Positions 8,838-19,800 of a stretch of 64,000 nt of DNA are shown here, piece after piece. The notes under the pieces were generated by a model. It did no database searches, was not told the DNA's origin, and saw only the letters and a program-made list of their open reading frames with translations. The position numbers were made by a program, and so were the translations under genes. The first letter of the stretch is position 1, and each line of letters opens with the position of its first letter. Origin of the DNA: Maribacter sp. PR1 (GTDB lineage Bacteria > Bacteroidota > Bacteroidia > Flavobacteriales > Flavobacteriaceae); NCBI RefSeq assembly GCF_028464145.1, contig NZ_JAQPCG010000001.1:186001-250000 (forward strand). The letters run 5' to 3'.

Positions 8838-10125
8838 TATACTTGGTTATTAATTGATAATAAACCTCTTTCCAATCGAATTTATGTTGAGACCCTAATA
8901 GTTCGTTGGAAAAAACAGAGATGAATGTTCCCTTTACTAATTTAATTTCGTTGTAAATAGCATCCATCCTTCTTTCCAGTTCCAATTTTTTATCAATTTC
9001 CAACAAGGAATAATCGTGCAATACAAAAGGAAAAATCTTTATAGGTTGTTGGACTTCCAAAGGAATGTCATAAAATTGAAAAGGCGTACAGGTTCCGGCC
9101 CTAAAACCAATTTGGTGGCTATATCCCATGGTAAAATCGTCTGTAAATTCCGCTGTAATCAAATTTCGGTACGTTTCCGGAACATCTACACGATTGTATC
9201 GCATCCTTGAATAATTTACCGGTCTGTTGACCACATTTTCAAGATTATGCTTTTCATTTTTTAAAAGTTCCACATTGTCAAACGAACTATAGGATGCCGC
9301 CAAAGCTACCTTAGAGTAATCCCCTATGTATTTTATTAGTGACCTAAAATTGTTACTATTCGTGGATACATTTTTATCGTATTTGGAATAATTGGCAAAT
9401 TGAAAGAAGAATATGCTATTAACATTTAGTTTTTTATGCCATTCAATTAGGGTCGCAAAATTATCGTAGGGGTCTCCTTTTATTTTTAGTCCCACGGCAA
9501 TCCTTTCTACCAATCTTTTTAATTTGAATGTACCCAAATCTAACAAGAAACCAGCAGCACCCCTAATCACTCCTCTGTTTGCATAGCAATGTGATGTAGT
9601 TACGTCTATCAAGGACATGAACTTATACTTTCTTGGACCCTGTACAAGACTAGGAAACCTTTCTTTTAAAACTACAAATAACTTCATGGCCCAGATATCC
9701 ACAACGGGACGTTCCAAAAATTTGTGTTCATAGGCCAGACTTCCTCTAAAGGGAAAACGTCCATGGGCATCCTTTACATGGGGCAGGTACTCTTCATATC
9801 TACTTATTAAGTAAAAAGAGGCGGCGAAGATATCATAGGGAAGATTACTTCTTTCCCCCGCAAAAAAGAAGCAAGGAACATTATCCCAGCTCATTACGTT
9901 TATTTCAACATCATTTACGCCCTGCTCAAACAAAAGTTCATGACTTCGTATGAAAAACTCATTCTGTAAGGGTTGTTTAGTGTAGGTTATCTTTTCTTCC
10001 TTATGCTTAATAAAATCTTCTACTTTCGTGGTAAACCCAATCTCTATTCCCAAAATTTTGGTGAATACCTGCTTCATGGTATAGGTTAAGCGCGGTGTTA
10101 TTTTATGGGTATAGATTAAAAGCAT
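8830..10125 (-). CDS. Polysaccharide deacetylase-like protein with DUF7033 N-terminus
   Basis: Matches a 430-residue flavobacterial family annotated as polysaccharide deacetylase, with a DUF7033-type N-terminal domain (MLLIYTHKITPRLTYT start, PYDIFAASFYLISRYEEY near 97-112). The C-terminal half corresponds to the deacetylase-like barrel (FFFQFANYSKYDKN, YSRMRYNRVDVPETYRN, GFRAGTCTPFQFYD). Where catalytic deacetylases carry an Asp-rich metal site, this one reads LIDVTTSH (D174-T176), so activity is in doubt. The start directly abuts the radC stop. No signal peptide is obvious, so it may act in the cytosol or at the membrane. Confidence 0.85.
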   Translation of the reverse strand: MLLIYTHKITPRLTYTMKQVFTKILGIEIGFTTKVEDFIKHKEEKITYTKQPLQNEFFIRSHELLFEQGVNDVEINVMSWDNVPCFFFAGERSNLPYDIFAASFYLISRYEEYLPHVKDAHGRFPFRGSLAYEHKFLERPVVDIWAMKLFVVLKERFPSLVQGPRKYKFMSLIDVTTSHCYANRGVIRGAAGFLLDLGTFKLKRLVERIAVGLKIKGDPYDNFATLIEWHKKLNVNSIFFFQFANYSKYDKNVSTNSNNFRSLIKYIGDYSKVALAASYSSFDNVELLKNEKHNLENVVNRPVNYSRMRYNRVDVPETYRNLITAEFTDDFTMGYSHQIGFRAGTCTPFQFYDIPLEVQQPIKIFPFVLHDYSLLEIDKKLELERRMDAIYNEIKLVKGTFISVFSNELLGSQHKFDWKEVYYQLITKYNV

Positions 10126-10824
10126 TTATATAATTTGATTATCCACAAAACTAAAATATTCCCTTTGAGTAATTATAAGATGGTCCAAAACGCGAATATC
10201 CAAAGCTTCCGAGGCATTCTTTATTTTTTGGGTTATCTCTTTGTCCGCGTTACTAGGTTTTAAAGTACCCGAGGGATGGTTATGCGCTAATATCAGGGCA
10301 ACGGCTCCCAGCTCCAAGCATTGTTTCATTACCAAGCGGACATCCACCAAAGTCCCTGTTATACTTCCCTTACTCAATTGAGCCTTATGCAAAATCTTAT
10401 TGGAGTTATTTAAATATAGAATCCAAAATTCCTCATGCTCTAAATCTCCTATTATAGGGTGCAATACGTCAAAGACATCATGGCTACTCCCTATTTTTTC
10501 AATCTTCAGGGAGTCCTCCCCTCTCCTCCTTCGACCTATTTCCAGTGCTGCGGCAATGCTAATGGCCTTCGCTTCCCCAATACCCTTGAATTTCATCAAT
10601 TGCTGAATTGACAGTTTTCCCAATTCGTTAAGGTTATTGTCTACAGAGGCCAAAATTCTTTTCGAGAGTTCTACCGCACTTTCATCCCTACTCCCGGATC
10701 CAATAAGAATAGCGATTAATTCAGCATTGGATAGTGCCGAACGACCTTTATTGACCAGCTTTTCCCTGGGCTTATCATCATCTGACCAGTTTTTAATCGA
10801 AAAGGAAATCGGCTTTTCTTCCAT
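10126..10824 (-). CDS. radC: RadC-family JAB/MPN-domain protein
   Basis: An N-terminal helix-hairpin-helix-like region (LMKFKGIGEAKAISIAAALEIGRRR, about 76-100) precedes the C-terminal JAB1/MPN metalloprotease-like domain. The JAMM residues are present: H181 and H183 in HNHPSG and D194 in SNADKEIT. Despite the historical name, a DNA-repair role is not well supported for the family. Length of 232 is normal. Located in a minus-strand run between a small membrane protein and the deacetylase-like gene. Confidence 0.94.
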   Translation of the reverse strand: MEEKPISFSIKNWSDDDKPREKLVNKGRSALSNAELIAILIGSGSRDESAVELSKRILASVDNNLNELGKLSIQQLMKFKGIGEAKAISIAAALEIGRRRRGEDSLKIEKIGSSHDVFDVLHPIIGDLEHEEFWILYLNNSNKILHKAQLSKGSITGTLVDVRLVMKQCLELGAVALILAHNHPSGTLKPSNADKEITQKIKNASEALDIRVLDHLIITQREYFSFVDNQII

Positions 10825-10894
10825 TCCTCAAATATACAGAACTAATTATTTCAACATTAGGTTATTGGCAATAGGGTAAAATCCATTTACCCAT

Positions 10895-11083
10895 CTAATC
10901 CTCTTCCTCCGTTTGGTCCTGGCGTTTCTCTATTTTAAATCGGGCGTCATGGATAGTCCTATCCTCTTGATTAATAACATTGGATATGCCCAACATAAAT
11001 GCGACCAAAAATGTATAAAGCAATTTGGCCAATATGACACTATACATTCTGAACACTCTTAGCCAAGTTGATTTCTTCCGCAT
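10895..11083 (-). CDS. Small single-span membrane protein, unknown function
   Basis: 62 residues: a basic N-terminus (MRKKSTWLRVFRMYS), one hydrophobic segment (VILAKLLYTFLVAFMLGIS, about 16-34) and a charged C-terminal tail. The layout (positive-inside N-terminus, one helix) and its same-strand place between mpl and radC, about 70 bases from each, support a real gene. I know of no function. Confidence 0.6.
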   Translation of the reverse strand: MRKKSTWLRVFRMYSVILAKLLYTFLVAFMLGISNVINQEDRTIHDARFKIEKRQDQTEEED

Positions 11084-11151
11084 AAAAAAAGAAAATCAAT
11101 AGCTATGCCCAATAAGCCGACACTGCCAAAAGGTCATTAACCAATTGCTTG

Positions 11152-12510
11152 TCAATGCCCTACAACCTGTTTCACTTCGTTCAAATCCAAACCGCCATAA
11201 TTCCCGGAACTCATTAGCAAAAGGGTGGTGTTAGCATATTCCTTGTTTTTAATAAAGGAATGAAAAGGCCCTGCCTCGGTAAATATTTTCAAATCGATTT
11301 TGTCAAAAGCCTGGAAAACTTGCTCCTTGGTTACTTCTTTTAATTTTTTTATCGCCACGGATTCCGGTAAAAAGAAAACGACGGCTTCATCGGCAGCGTC
11401 TAAAGATCCTTTATATTCCTTTAGGAATTCTGGATTGAAGCTACTGTACGTATGAAGTTCCAAACAGGCCACCAGTTTTCTATCCGGATACTGTTCCTTG
11501 ACCGCATTGGTTGTGGCCTTAACTTTGCTCGGACTATGGGCAAAATCCTTAAAGGCGACACTATTGGGACCCTCTGCAATTTTCTCCAGGCGTTTTGAAG
11601 CTCCTTTAAAAGAAGCTATTGCCTCATAAAAATCATCTTCATCAACCCCCATATTCTGGCAAATCCACTTTGCCCCGGCAAGATTACTCAGGTTATGTTT
11701 ACCGAAAACCGCTATGGGCATTGGCCCCTCAGGTGTGGCAAGAAGTGTTTCTCCATTCATAACTTCATAGTTGGGAGTACTATAGGGTAACTTTCGAATA
11801 GCATTTTCAGAAGATTCCACCACTTCCCTAACCTCAGCATCCTCCTCGTTATAGGTAATGCTTCCGCCCTTCACTATACTGTCCACAAATATTTTAAACT
11901 GTTCCACGTAATTCTCAAAGGTTGGAAATACATTGATATGGTCCCAGGCGATTCCACTGAGCAAAGCGATGTTGGGTTTATACAAATGAAATTTGGGTCT
12001 CCTGTCTATTGGGGAGGATAGATATTCATCGCCTTCCAAAACAATAAAATCGTTTTCCTCGGTTAAATGCACCATTCTGTCAAATCCCTCCAACTGTGCA
12101 CCCACCATAAAATCTACCTTAATTTCATGATAATTGAGAACATGTAAAATCATCGAAGTGATGGTCGTTTTACCATGGCTACCTCCGATAACCACTCTAG
12201 TCTTGTCCTTGGATTGCTCATATAAAAATTCAGGGTAGGAATAAATGGTCAAACCAAGTCCCTGTGCCCTTAAAAGCTCGGGATTATCCGCCTTGGCATG
12301 CATTCCCAAAACAATGGCATCCAAATCGTCTTGAATCTTTTCAGGAAACCAACCAAATTCCGAAGGCAATAATCCCTTTTCCTTCAACCTGGATTTTGAA
12401 GGTTCAAAAATAACATCGTCGCTTCCGGTAATTTGGTATCCCTTATGGGCCAACGCCAACGCCAGATTGTGCATGGCACTCCCTCCAATGGCGATAAAGT
12501 GTATCTTCAT
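11152..12510 (-). CDS. mpl: Mpl-type Mur ligase (UDP-N-acetylmuramate:peptide ligase), peptidoglycan recycling
   Basis: Mur-ligase family enzyme closest to Mpl, which joins recovered L-Ala-gamma-D-Glu-meso-DAP to UDP-MurNAc during cell-wall recycling. The N-terminal Rossmann domain has IAIGGSAMHNLA and GYQITGSDD. The ATP loop is GGSHGKTT (109-116), followed by ILHVLNYHEIKVDFMVGAQLEGF. The central ligase part has EGDEY and LSGIAWDHINVFP, and the C-terminal domain has DFAHSPSKVKATTNAV. Length (452) fits. A good promoter lies just upstream. Confidence 0.9.
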   Translation of the reverse strand: MKIHFIAIGGSAMHNLALALAHKGYQITGSDDVIFEPSKSRLKEKGLLPSEFGWFPEKIQDDLDAIVLGMHAKADNPELLRAQGLGLTIYSYPEFLYEQSKDKTRVVIGGSHGKTTITSMILHVLNYHEIKVDFMVGAQLEGFDRMVHLTEENDFIVLEGDEYLSSPIDRRPKFHLYKPNIALLSGIAWDHINVFPTFENYVEQFKIFVDSIVKGGSITYNEEDAEVREVVESSENAIRKLPYSTPNYEVMNGETLLATPEGPMPIAVFGKHNLSNLAGAKWICQNMGVDEDDFYEAIASFKGASKRLEKIAEGPNSVAFKDFAHSPSKVKATTNAVKEQYPDRKLVACLELHTYSSFNPEFLKEYKGSLDAADEAVVFFLPESVAIKKLKEVTKEQVFQAFDKIDLKIFTEAGPFHSFIKNKEYANTTLLLMSSGNYGGLDLNEVKQVVGH

Positions 12511-12527
12511 TATCCTAAATTATGCGG

Positions 12528-12558
12528 TAAAGATACATATTGACCTTTGCAGCACAAA
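12528..12558 (-). promoter_or_regulatory. Promoter of mpl
   Basis: On the minus strand TTTG, 19 bases, then TATCTTTA: a good match to the Bacteroidota -33/-7 consensus (TTTG ... TAnnTTTG), with only the last -7 base different. It ends 18 bases before the mpl ATG, so the leader would be short. Confidence 0.5.
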
Positions 12559-12612
12559 CGATTTTAGCCAGTGTGATATTCTTTTTACCTTAGAAGCATA
12601 ATCGTAGAAACA

Positions 12613-12930
12613 ATGCACTTGAATCTTAAAAATATCAACTCAAAGGAAATAATGCCCGGATACCATGGCAAATTGGTCCATGCAGAAACCATGAGCATCG
12701 CCTATTGGAACGTAGAAAAGAATGCCCAAGTACCGGAACATTCCCACATGCATGAACAGGTCATGTATGTTTTGGAAGGTGAATTTAAATTTACATTGGA
12801 GGGCGAAACCAAGACCTATTATCCAGGAGATATTGTAATTATTGCTCCTCACAAAAAACATAGTGGCAAAGCATTGACCCCATGTAAATTGATGGATGTT
12901 TTTAGTCCCGTCAGGGAAGAATATAAATAA
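12613..12930 (+). CDS. Cupin-domain protein
   Basis: Small single-domain cupin of 105 residues. The metal-binding motif 1 is PEHSHMHEQVMYVLEGEF (H43, H45, E48) and motif 2 is PGDIVIIAPHKKHSGKAL (H83), enough to bind a divalent metal. Substrate and reaction are unknown. It is followed after seven bases by the SDR gene, so the two are probably one operon and may act on related small molecules. Confidence 0.88.
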   Translation: MHLNLKNINSKEIMPGYHGKLVHAETMSIAYWNVEKNAQVPEHSHMHEQVMYVLEGEFKFTLEGETKTYYPGDIVIIAPHKKHSGKALTPCKLMDVFSPVREEYK

Positions 12931-12937
12931 TATAAAA

Positions 12938-13723
12938 ATGAACATATCCTTAAAAGGTAAAAAAGCACTGATTGGTGGAAGTAGCGCAGGTATCGGTAAG
13001 GCCATAGCCATACAAATGGCGGAAAGCGGGGCCAGTGTTACCCTAATGTCACATAGCGAGGACAAATTGGCCACCATAGTTTCCAACCTACCGGTAGACC
13101 AAGGTCAAAAACATCAATATTTAAAAGTAGATTTTAACGATTTTAAAAGTTACCAAAAAATAATTGAAGGGTATTTCCAACAAAACCAGGTCGATATTCT
13201 GGTGAACAATACCCAAGGACCCAGCGCCGGGAGCGCTCTGGAAAAAAAGGTCACCGACTATCAAGAAGCTTTCGACTTATTATTCAAAACAGTTGTTTTT
13301 ACCACGGAATTAGCTCTGGAATCTATGATGAAAAATAATTGGGGGCGTATCATCAATGTCGCCTCCATATCGGTGAAGGAACCACTCTCCTATTTGGCGC
13401 TTTCCAATTCTATTCGCGCCGCGGTTGTAACCTGGGCCAAATCCTTGGCCAGGGATGTTGGTAAACATAAAATCACCGTAAACAATGTCCTCACTGGATA
13501 TTTTGATACCGACCGTATCACCCAACTGAATGCTAAAAAAGCAGAACAAATGGGAGTCCCCCAAGATGAGGTACGAAAGGAAATGGAAATGCGAGTACCT
13601 TTAAAACGTATTGGCGACCCGAAGGAATATGGTTATTTGGCAACCTTCTTGGCCTCGGAAAATGCCTCTTTCATCACAGGGACCAATATTCCCATAGACG
13701 GCGGATTGCTTAAAAGTCTATAA
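12938..13723 (+). CDS. Short-chain dehydrogenase/reductase (SDR) with altered active site
   Basis: Rossmann-fold SDR of 261 residues. The dinucleotide loop is GGSSAGIG (13-20), the NNxQG segment is VNNTQGP (89-95) and the structural Ser is in NVASIS (S143). Where classical SDRs have YxxxK, this protein reads LALSN, with Leu153 for Tyr and Asn157 for Lys. The C-terminus is standard (FITGTNIPIDGG). Start set at 12938, where the SDR core begins; an in-frame extension to 12896 would run into the cupin gene. Probably co-expressed with the cupin. Confidence 0.88.
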   Translation: MNISLKGKKALIGGSSAGIGKAIAIQMAESGASVTLMSHSEDKLATIVSNLPVDQGQKHQYLKVDFNDFKSYQKIIEGYFQQNQVDILVNNTQGPSAGSALEKKVTDYQEAFDLLFKTVVFTTELALESMMKNNWGRIINVASISVKEPLSYLALSNSIRAAVVTWAKSLARDVGKHKITVNNVLTGYFDTDRITQLNAKKAEQMGVPQDEVRKEMEMRVPLKRIGDPKEYGYLATFLASENASFITGTNIPIDGGLLKSL

Positions 13724-13731
13724 CGCCCTTT

Positions 13732-13758
13732 CCCTTATTCAAAAGACCATTTCACTAA
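13732..13758 (+). promoter_or_regulatory. 27-base upstream element, copy 1 (before the macroglobulin gene)
   Basis: CCCTTATTCA followed by AAAGACCATTTCACTAA. It matches, without gaps, 21 of 27 bases of the element at 19937-19963. It contains two TTCA half-sites 13 bases apart. It ends 56 bases before the ATG of the alpha-2-macroglobulin gene. Likely a regulator-binding site; the regulator is not shown. Confidence 0.5.
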
Positions 13759-13814
13759 GTTGTACTTTAGGTTGGTACGTCTTTTGTTGACATTTGTTAT
13801 GTAAATTTATAACG

Positions 13815-16800
13815 ATGAAAACATTGATAGCTACTTTGACTCTCGTCCTTTTTTCGCAATTGCTTCCTTCCCAAGAATTTAGCGATTCCTATTCGGAACT
13901 TTGGGCAAAAGTCCATAAACTGGAAAAGGAAGCCTTGACAAAGTCGGCATTGGAAATGGTCCAAAATATTTCGGCAAAGGCCAAAAGGGAACAGAATTCC
14001 AGCCAGATTATAAAGTCGCTCCTTTTTACTTCCAAATATGCATTGATATTGGAAGAAAATGCTCAACTAAAAGTCGTCAACGACTTAAAAAATGAAATTT
14101 CCAATGCAAACTTTCCAGTCTCCAACATTCTGGAAAGTTATCTTGCCAACTTGTATTGGCAGTATTTTCAACAGAATCGCTATCAATTTTACGATAGGAC
14201 TACTACCGAAGTAAAGGTAGATACCGTTGATTTTAGAACTTGGGACTTGACGACGCTTTTTAAGGAAATAAGTATCCATTTTGAAAAATCGCTCCAAAAT
14301 CCCGAAGACCTTCAAAAAGAAAAGCTAAAGGATTTTAAGGAGGTAATCGATTCACAGGAGGATTCGGAGATTTATCGGCCAACATTGTTCGATTTATTGG
14401 CACATACCGCTTTACAGTTTTATAAGACCGATGAAAATAGCATCACCAGACCTGCAGATAAATTTGAAATCGATTCCCCAGATTACCTATGCGATGCCTA
14501 CTCTTTTACCCAACTGAAGATTCCTGAAGTAGATGCTACCTCATTACAATCAAAAGCCTTAAAAATATATCAGGAACTGATTTCCTTTCATTTTTCGAAT
14601 CCAAACTTGGAACCTTTGGTAACGGTGGATATAGAACGGTTAAACTATACCTATTCAAAAGCTGTTTTCCCAGATAAGGATACCATTCTTTTAAGTATAC
14701 TTACAGCATCCGCGGAAAATCTGAAACATCATGAGTCATCCGCACTCTACCGCTATGAAATAGCATCGCTATTAAAGACCCAAGGAGATGTCTATGTAGC
14801 AGAAAAAAATGAAGAAAGTAGATGGAAACTAAAGGAGGCCATTAGTATTTGTGATGCCGTTTACGCAAATTTCCCAAACAGTCTAGGTGCTGAAAAATGT
14901 GCCGTTTTAAAATCCCGAATACTAGCGCCCAACCTCGGTATCAGGGCAGAGCGGAATGTTCCAATCAAACAAGCTTCAAGGTTATTGATTACCTACAAGA
15001 ATCATGATGCATTAAAACTCGCAGCATATAGGATAAATCAAGAGCAATTGGAGGATTTACAAGACTTGTATCCCATACAAAAGCAACTGGAGTATATTGA
15101 AGAATTGAAACTTGAGACGAGCTGGACCGCCAAGCTTAAAAATGAAGGTGATTATCAGCAACACAGCATGGAAATACCTATGCCCCAACTTCCCAATGGC
15201 CAATACATAGTTTTAGCTATGCCGGCATTGGAAGAAAATGAGGACGCTGCAGATAAAAGTTTTGCCTTTAGCCCAATACAAGTAACAAACATGGCACTTT
15301 TGGAAACTAGAGCCCCTGACCAGCATATTTTTCAAGTGGTAGATAGAAATATGGGCAAACCCATATCCGGGGCTAAAATCACCCTGTACTACCAACGCAA
15401 TTATCGTGGCACTGAGCTCACCAATAATTTTGTGACGGATAAAATGGGTTTTGCACAGCTAGATTTAGACAGAAATTCAATTTCTGTTAACAAAATTAAG
15501 ATTGATGCAGCTGATGAAACTGCATTTTTTGGCAATACCTATATCAATCAAAAACAGCAGAAGGATAAGCGGCCAAGGATTTCCTATAAAACCTTTCTTT
15601 TTAAGGACAGAAGTATCTACCGACCGGGCCAACCGCTTTATTTTAAGGGAATTCTTATTGAGAACGATGGTGGACTTTCAAAAGTGGTATCTGGCGAATC
15701 GGTAACGGTAGGCTTTTATGATGTAAACGGACAGAAAATTTCTGAAATGGAAGCTGAAACCAATGAATTTGGCTCCTTCACGGGAGAATTTATCTTACCA
15801 AGCTCGGGACTTACCGGCCAACATTATCTTGAAGTTTACGGTGTATCCGGTTTGGTGGACGAAGATTTTTATTTCTCGGTGGAAGAATACAAAAGGCCAA
15901 AGTTTGAAACTTCTTTTAAGCCCATAACAGCAACCTTCAAAGTAAACGATACTATTACCGTAAAAGGCACGGCCATGGCTTTAGCAGGAAGTACTATTTC
16001 TGGGGCCAAGGTATCGTACAGGGTACAGCGTAATATAAACTACCCGCCTTGGTTCTATTGGAAAAGATCTTATTTTTATGGTGAACCACAGGAAATTGCG
16101 CATGGAGAAGTCATTACAAATGATAATGGGGAGTACGAGATAGTTTTTAAAGCCATTCCTGACCTATCCGCTAACAAGGAAAATCTTCCAATTTTTAGCT
16201 ACACGGTAACCGCAGACGTTACCGATATTAACGGAGAAACCCGAAGCGCATCTACAAATGTAAACGTAGGCTACCATGCTATGACTGCCAGTATTGTTGT
16301 CGATTCGCAACTGGATAAGTCCGAGAAAGACCAAACTGTCAGCATAAGCACGCAAAACCTCAACGGGCAGCCGGTTTTTTCGAAAGGCGTTCTAAAAGTT
16401 TACAAGTTAAAATCGCCAGAATACGTGCTGCGTGATAGACCTTGGCCCGCGCCCAACTATCAATATTGGTCAAAGCAAGATTTCAAGGCACTTTATCCAC
16501 ATGATTCATATAATACGGAACATGACCCCAATACCTGGGAAAAGGGAGAATTGGTTATGGAAACTGATTTTGATACCGAAAAAAGTACGGAAATACCATT
16601 GAAAAATATTAAAAAGTGGGAATCCGGCCAATATCTTTTTGAACTGGAGACTAAAGATAGCTTCGGACAAAAGGTTCAGGCAAAATCCAGAACCAATGTC
16701 TATAGTGAAAACGAAAAGAAATTAGCAGACAACCAACTGTTTGATGTAAAAACCGATAAATCTGCTTACGCCATAGGCGATGAAGCGGAGTTAACCTTTT

Positions 16801-19800
16801 ATACTAATGCCAAAGAAGTATTTGTAACGGTCAAGGTTGAAAAAAATAAGGAAATAATCCGGACGGAAATATTGAAACTGAACGAAGGTTGCAAATCCAT
16901 CAGTATTCCGGTATCTAAGGATGATGAGGGTGGATTTGTGGTGCATTACAGCTATTCCATTTACAATTCTTTTCAGTCAGGCAATGTGACTATTTCCGTT
17001 CCATATCCAACTACCGATTTGGAAATCGAAACCTTAACCTTCAGGGATAAACTCCAACCAGGAACAGAAGAAACCTGGAGTTTTAAAATTAAAGGACCAA
17101 AAGGAGAAAAGGTTACTGCGGAATTACTGGCGAACATGTATGACGCCTCCTTAGATCAATTTGCAAGTAATTCCTGGTATTTTAATCCGATTCAACAGCC
17201 CTATTATTATTCCTACATGTATACGGAAGCCAATCATAGTTTTGGCAATGTTTATTTTAAGAATTACAGCGGTTACTCAATTAAAGGTGAAATAGCTCAA
17301 AGCTTTTCCCGTTTGAAGTGGTTTGGTCTAAATTTTGGGTCCTACTTAAGAACAAGAGGCTACACGGTTGGTTCCCAAGTTTCAAGAATGACGAAAAAAT
17401 CCGGTACTGAAACAGAAATAGTTGCGGAAGAGATGGAAATGGATGCGGCTTTTGGGAATCAACTTCAAGGACAGGTGGCAGGCGTAAGCATTACTTCTGC
17501 GCCGAAAGAAGAAGCCGAAGTCATAGATGAGAACGTTGATTTTAGTGCGGTACAAATCCGAAAGAACCTTCAGGAAACAGCCTTCTTTCTTCCTAAATTA
17601 TTGACCGATTCCGAAGGAAACATTTCTTTTACTTTTACCACACCGGAGGCGCTCACACGTTGGAACGTACAGTTATTGGCACATACCAAAGATTTAAAAA
17701 AAGTAACCAATAGCTTATCCACGGTTACCCAAAAAGAATTGATGGTGTTGCCAAACCCTCCAAGATTCTTGCGAGAAGGTGATGTTGTCACCATTAGCTC
17801 TAAAATTTCCAATTTGTCGGATAAAAGTCTGGAAGGTTTTGGACAATTGGAACTGACCAACGCGCTTACAGGAAAAGCTATTGACTCCCTTCTGGAAAAT
17901 ATCATGAAGACTCAGCAATTCTCGGTTACAGCAAAGGGAAACATACAGTTATCTTGGAACATCCGCATACCTAAAGGCTTACAGGCCGTACAGTATAAAA
18001 TTGTGGCGAAAGCAGGAGATTTCAGTGATGGCGAACAAAATGTTTTACCGGTGCTTACCAATCGGATGTTGATAACGGAAACCCTTCCAATGTGGGTACG
18101 GAGCAATCAAAAAAAGACATTTACATTGGAAAAACTGAGGGATAATACCTCTACGACCTTTAGCAATCACAAACTTACTTTGGAAATCACCTCCAACCCT
18201 GCATGGTACGCGGTACAAGCCCTGCCGTATTTGATGGAGTATCCATATGAGTGCAATGAGCAGACCTTTTCGCGATTTTATGCCAATTCCTTGGCCAGTC
18301 ATATTGCCAATTCCAATCCAAGAATCCGAGAAGTATTTAATCTATGGGCAAATTCTGATGCACTACTTAGCAATTTGGAGAAAAATGAGGAACTGAAATC
18401 ACTTTTAATACAAGAAACTCCATGGCTCAGGGATGCACAATCTGAATCCGAACAGAAAAAACGAATTGCCCTATTGTTCAATATGAACAAAATGCAAAAC
18501 GAAAAGGAAATCGCTCTGCGAAAATTGAAAAGCAATCAAATGGCTTCGGGTGCGTGGCCTTGGTTTAAAGGTGGCAGGGAAAACCGATATATCACACAGC
18601 ATATAATATCCGGCTTGGCCCATTTACAAAAGCTCACTTCAAGTACGCTAGGCGACCCAAAATCCGATACGAACCGAGATGAAAATATAGAACTGGAGCA
18701 AATTATCAAAAGAGGGATAAGTTATTTGGATGACGAATTTATAGCGGAATATGAGCGCATGAAAAAGTACTCGGACGATTTGTCCAAAGATCACCTAACT
18801 CCTATTCAGATCCAATTTTTATATATGCGTAGCTTTTTCAAGGATATAAAAACGTCGAAAAAAGTTGATGATATCACGGATTATTATTTAGGCCAAGCAG
18901 TGAAGTATTGGACGAAGAAAAATCTGTATTCCAAAGGCATGCTGGCCTTGATAGCGCATCGTTCTGGCGACGAGGTAACAGCAAAAAAAATACTTCGTGC
19001 CTTAAAAGAGAACAGTGTTAATTCAGAAGAGCTAGGCATGTACTGGAAAGAAAACAAAAGTTCTTGGTATTGGTATCAGGCTCCTATTGAAACCCATTCC
19101 TTACTGATCGAATCTTTTTCGGAAATTGAAAAGGATACTACCACCGTTGACAACCTAAAAATCTGGTTGCTTAAAAATAAGCAGACCAACCAATGGAAAA
19201 CCACTAAGGCAACAACTGAGGCCGTCTATGCCCTTTTACTCCAAGGTAGTGATTGGTTATCCGTAACGGATGCCGTTGATGTTCTGATTGGAGGGGAAAA
19301 AATAGATCCATCGAATTTGGAGCATGTAAAAGTTGAGGCCGGTACAGGTTACTATAAAACCACTTGGGACGGGAATGAGATTAGCCCTAAAATGTCAGAG
19401 ATTGAACTCACTAAAAAAGGTAACGGTATTGCTTGGGGAGCTTTGTATTGGCAGTACTTTGAGGATTTGGATAAAATAACCTTTGCAGAGACTCCACTTC
19501 AATTAAAAAAGAAGCTCTTTTTGAAGAAGAATACGGATACCGGAGAGAGAATCAGTGAAATAACCGCCCAAACGGATTTAAAAGTTGGGGACTTGGTACG
19601 GGTTCGTATCGAACTAAAATCCGATAGGGATATGGAATACATACATATGAAAGACATGCGCGCCGCAGGTTTTGAACCCGTCAATGTCCTTTCCCAATAC
19701 AAATGGCAAGATGATTTGGGTTATTATGAAAGCACAAAGGACGCAAGTACCAATTTCTTTTTCGATTACTTGCCCAAAGGTGTTTACGTTTTCGAATATG

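Noticed and set aside
12640-13086. 148-residue minus-strand frame opposite the cupin and SDR genes
   Set aside because: It is antisense to two genes with clear family motifs and shows no independent features.
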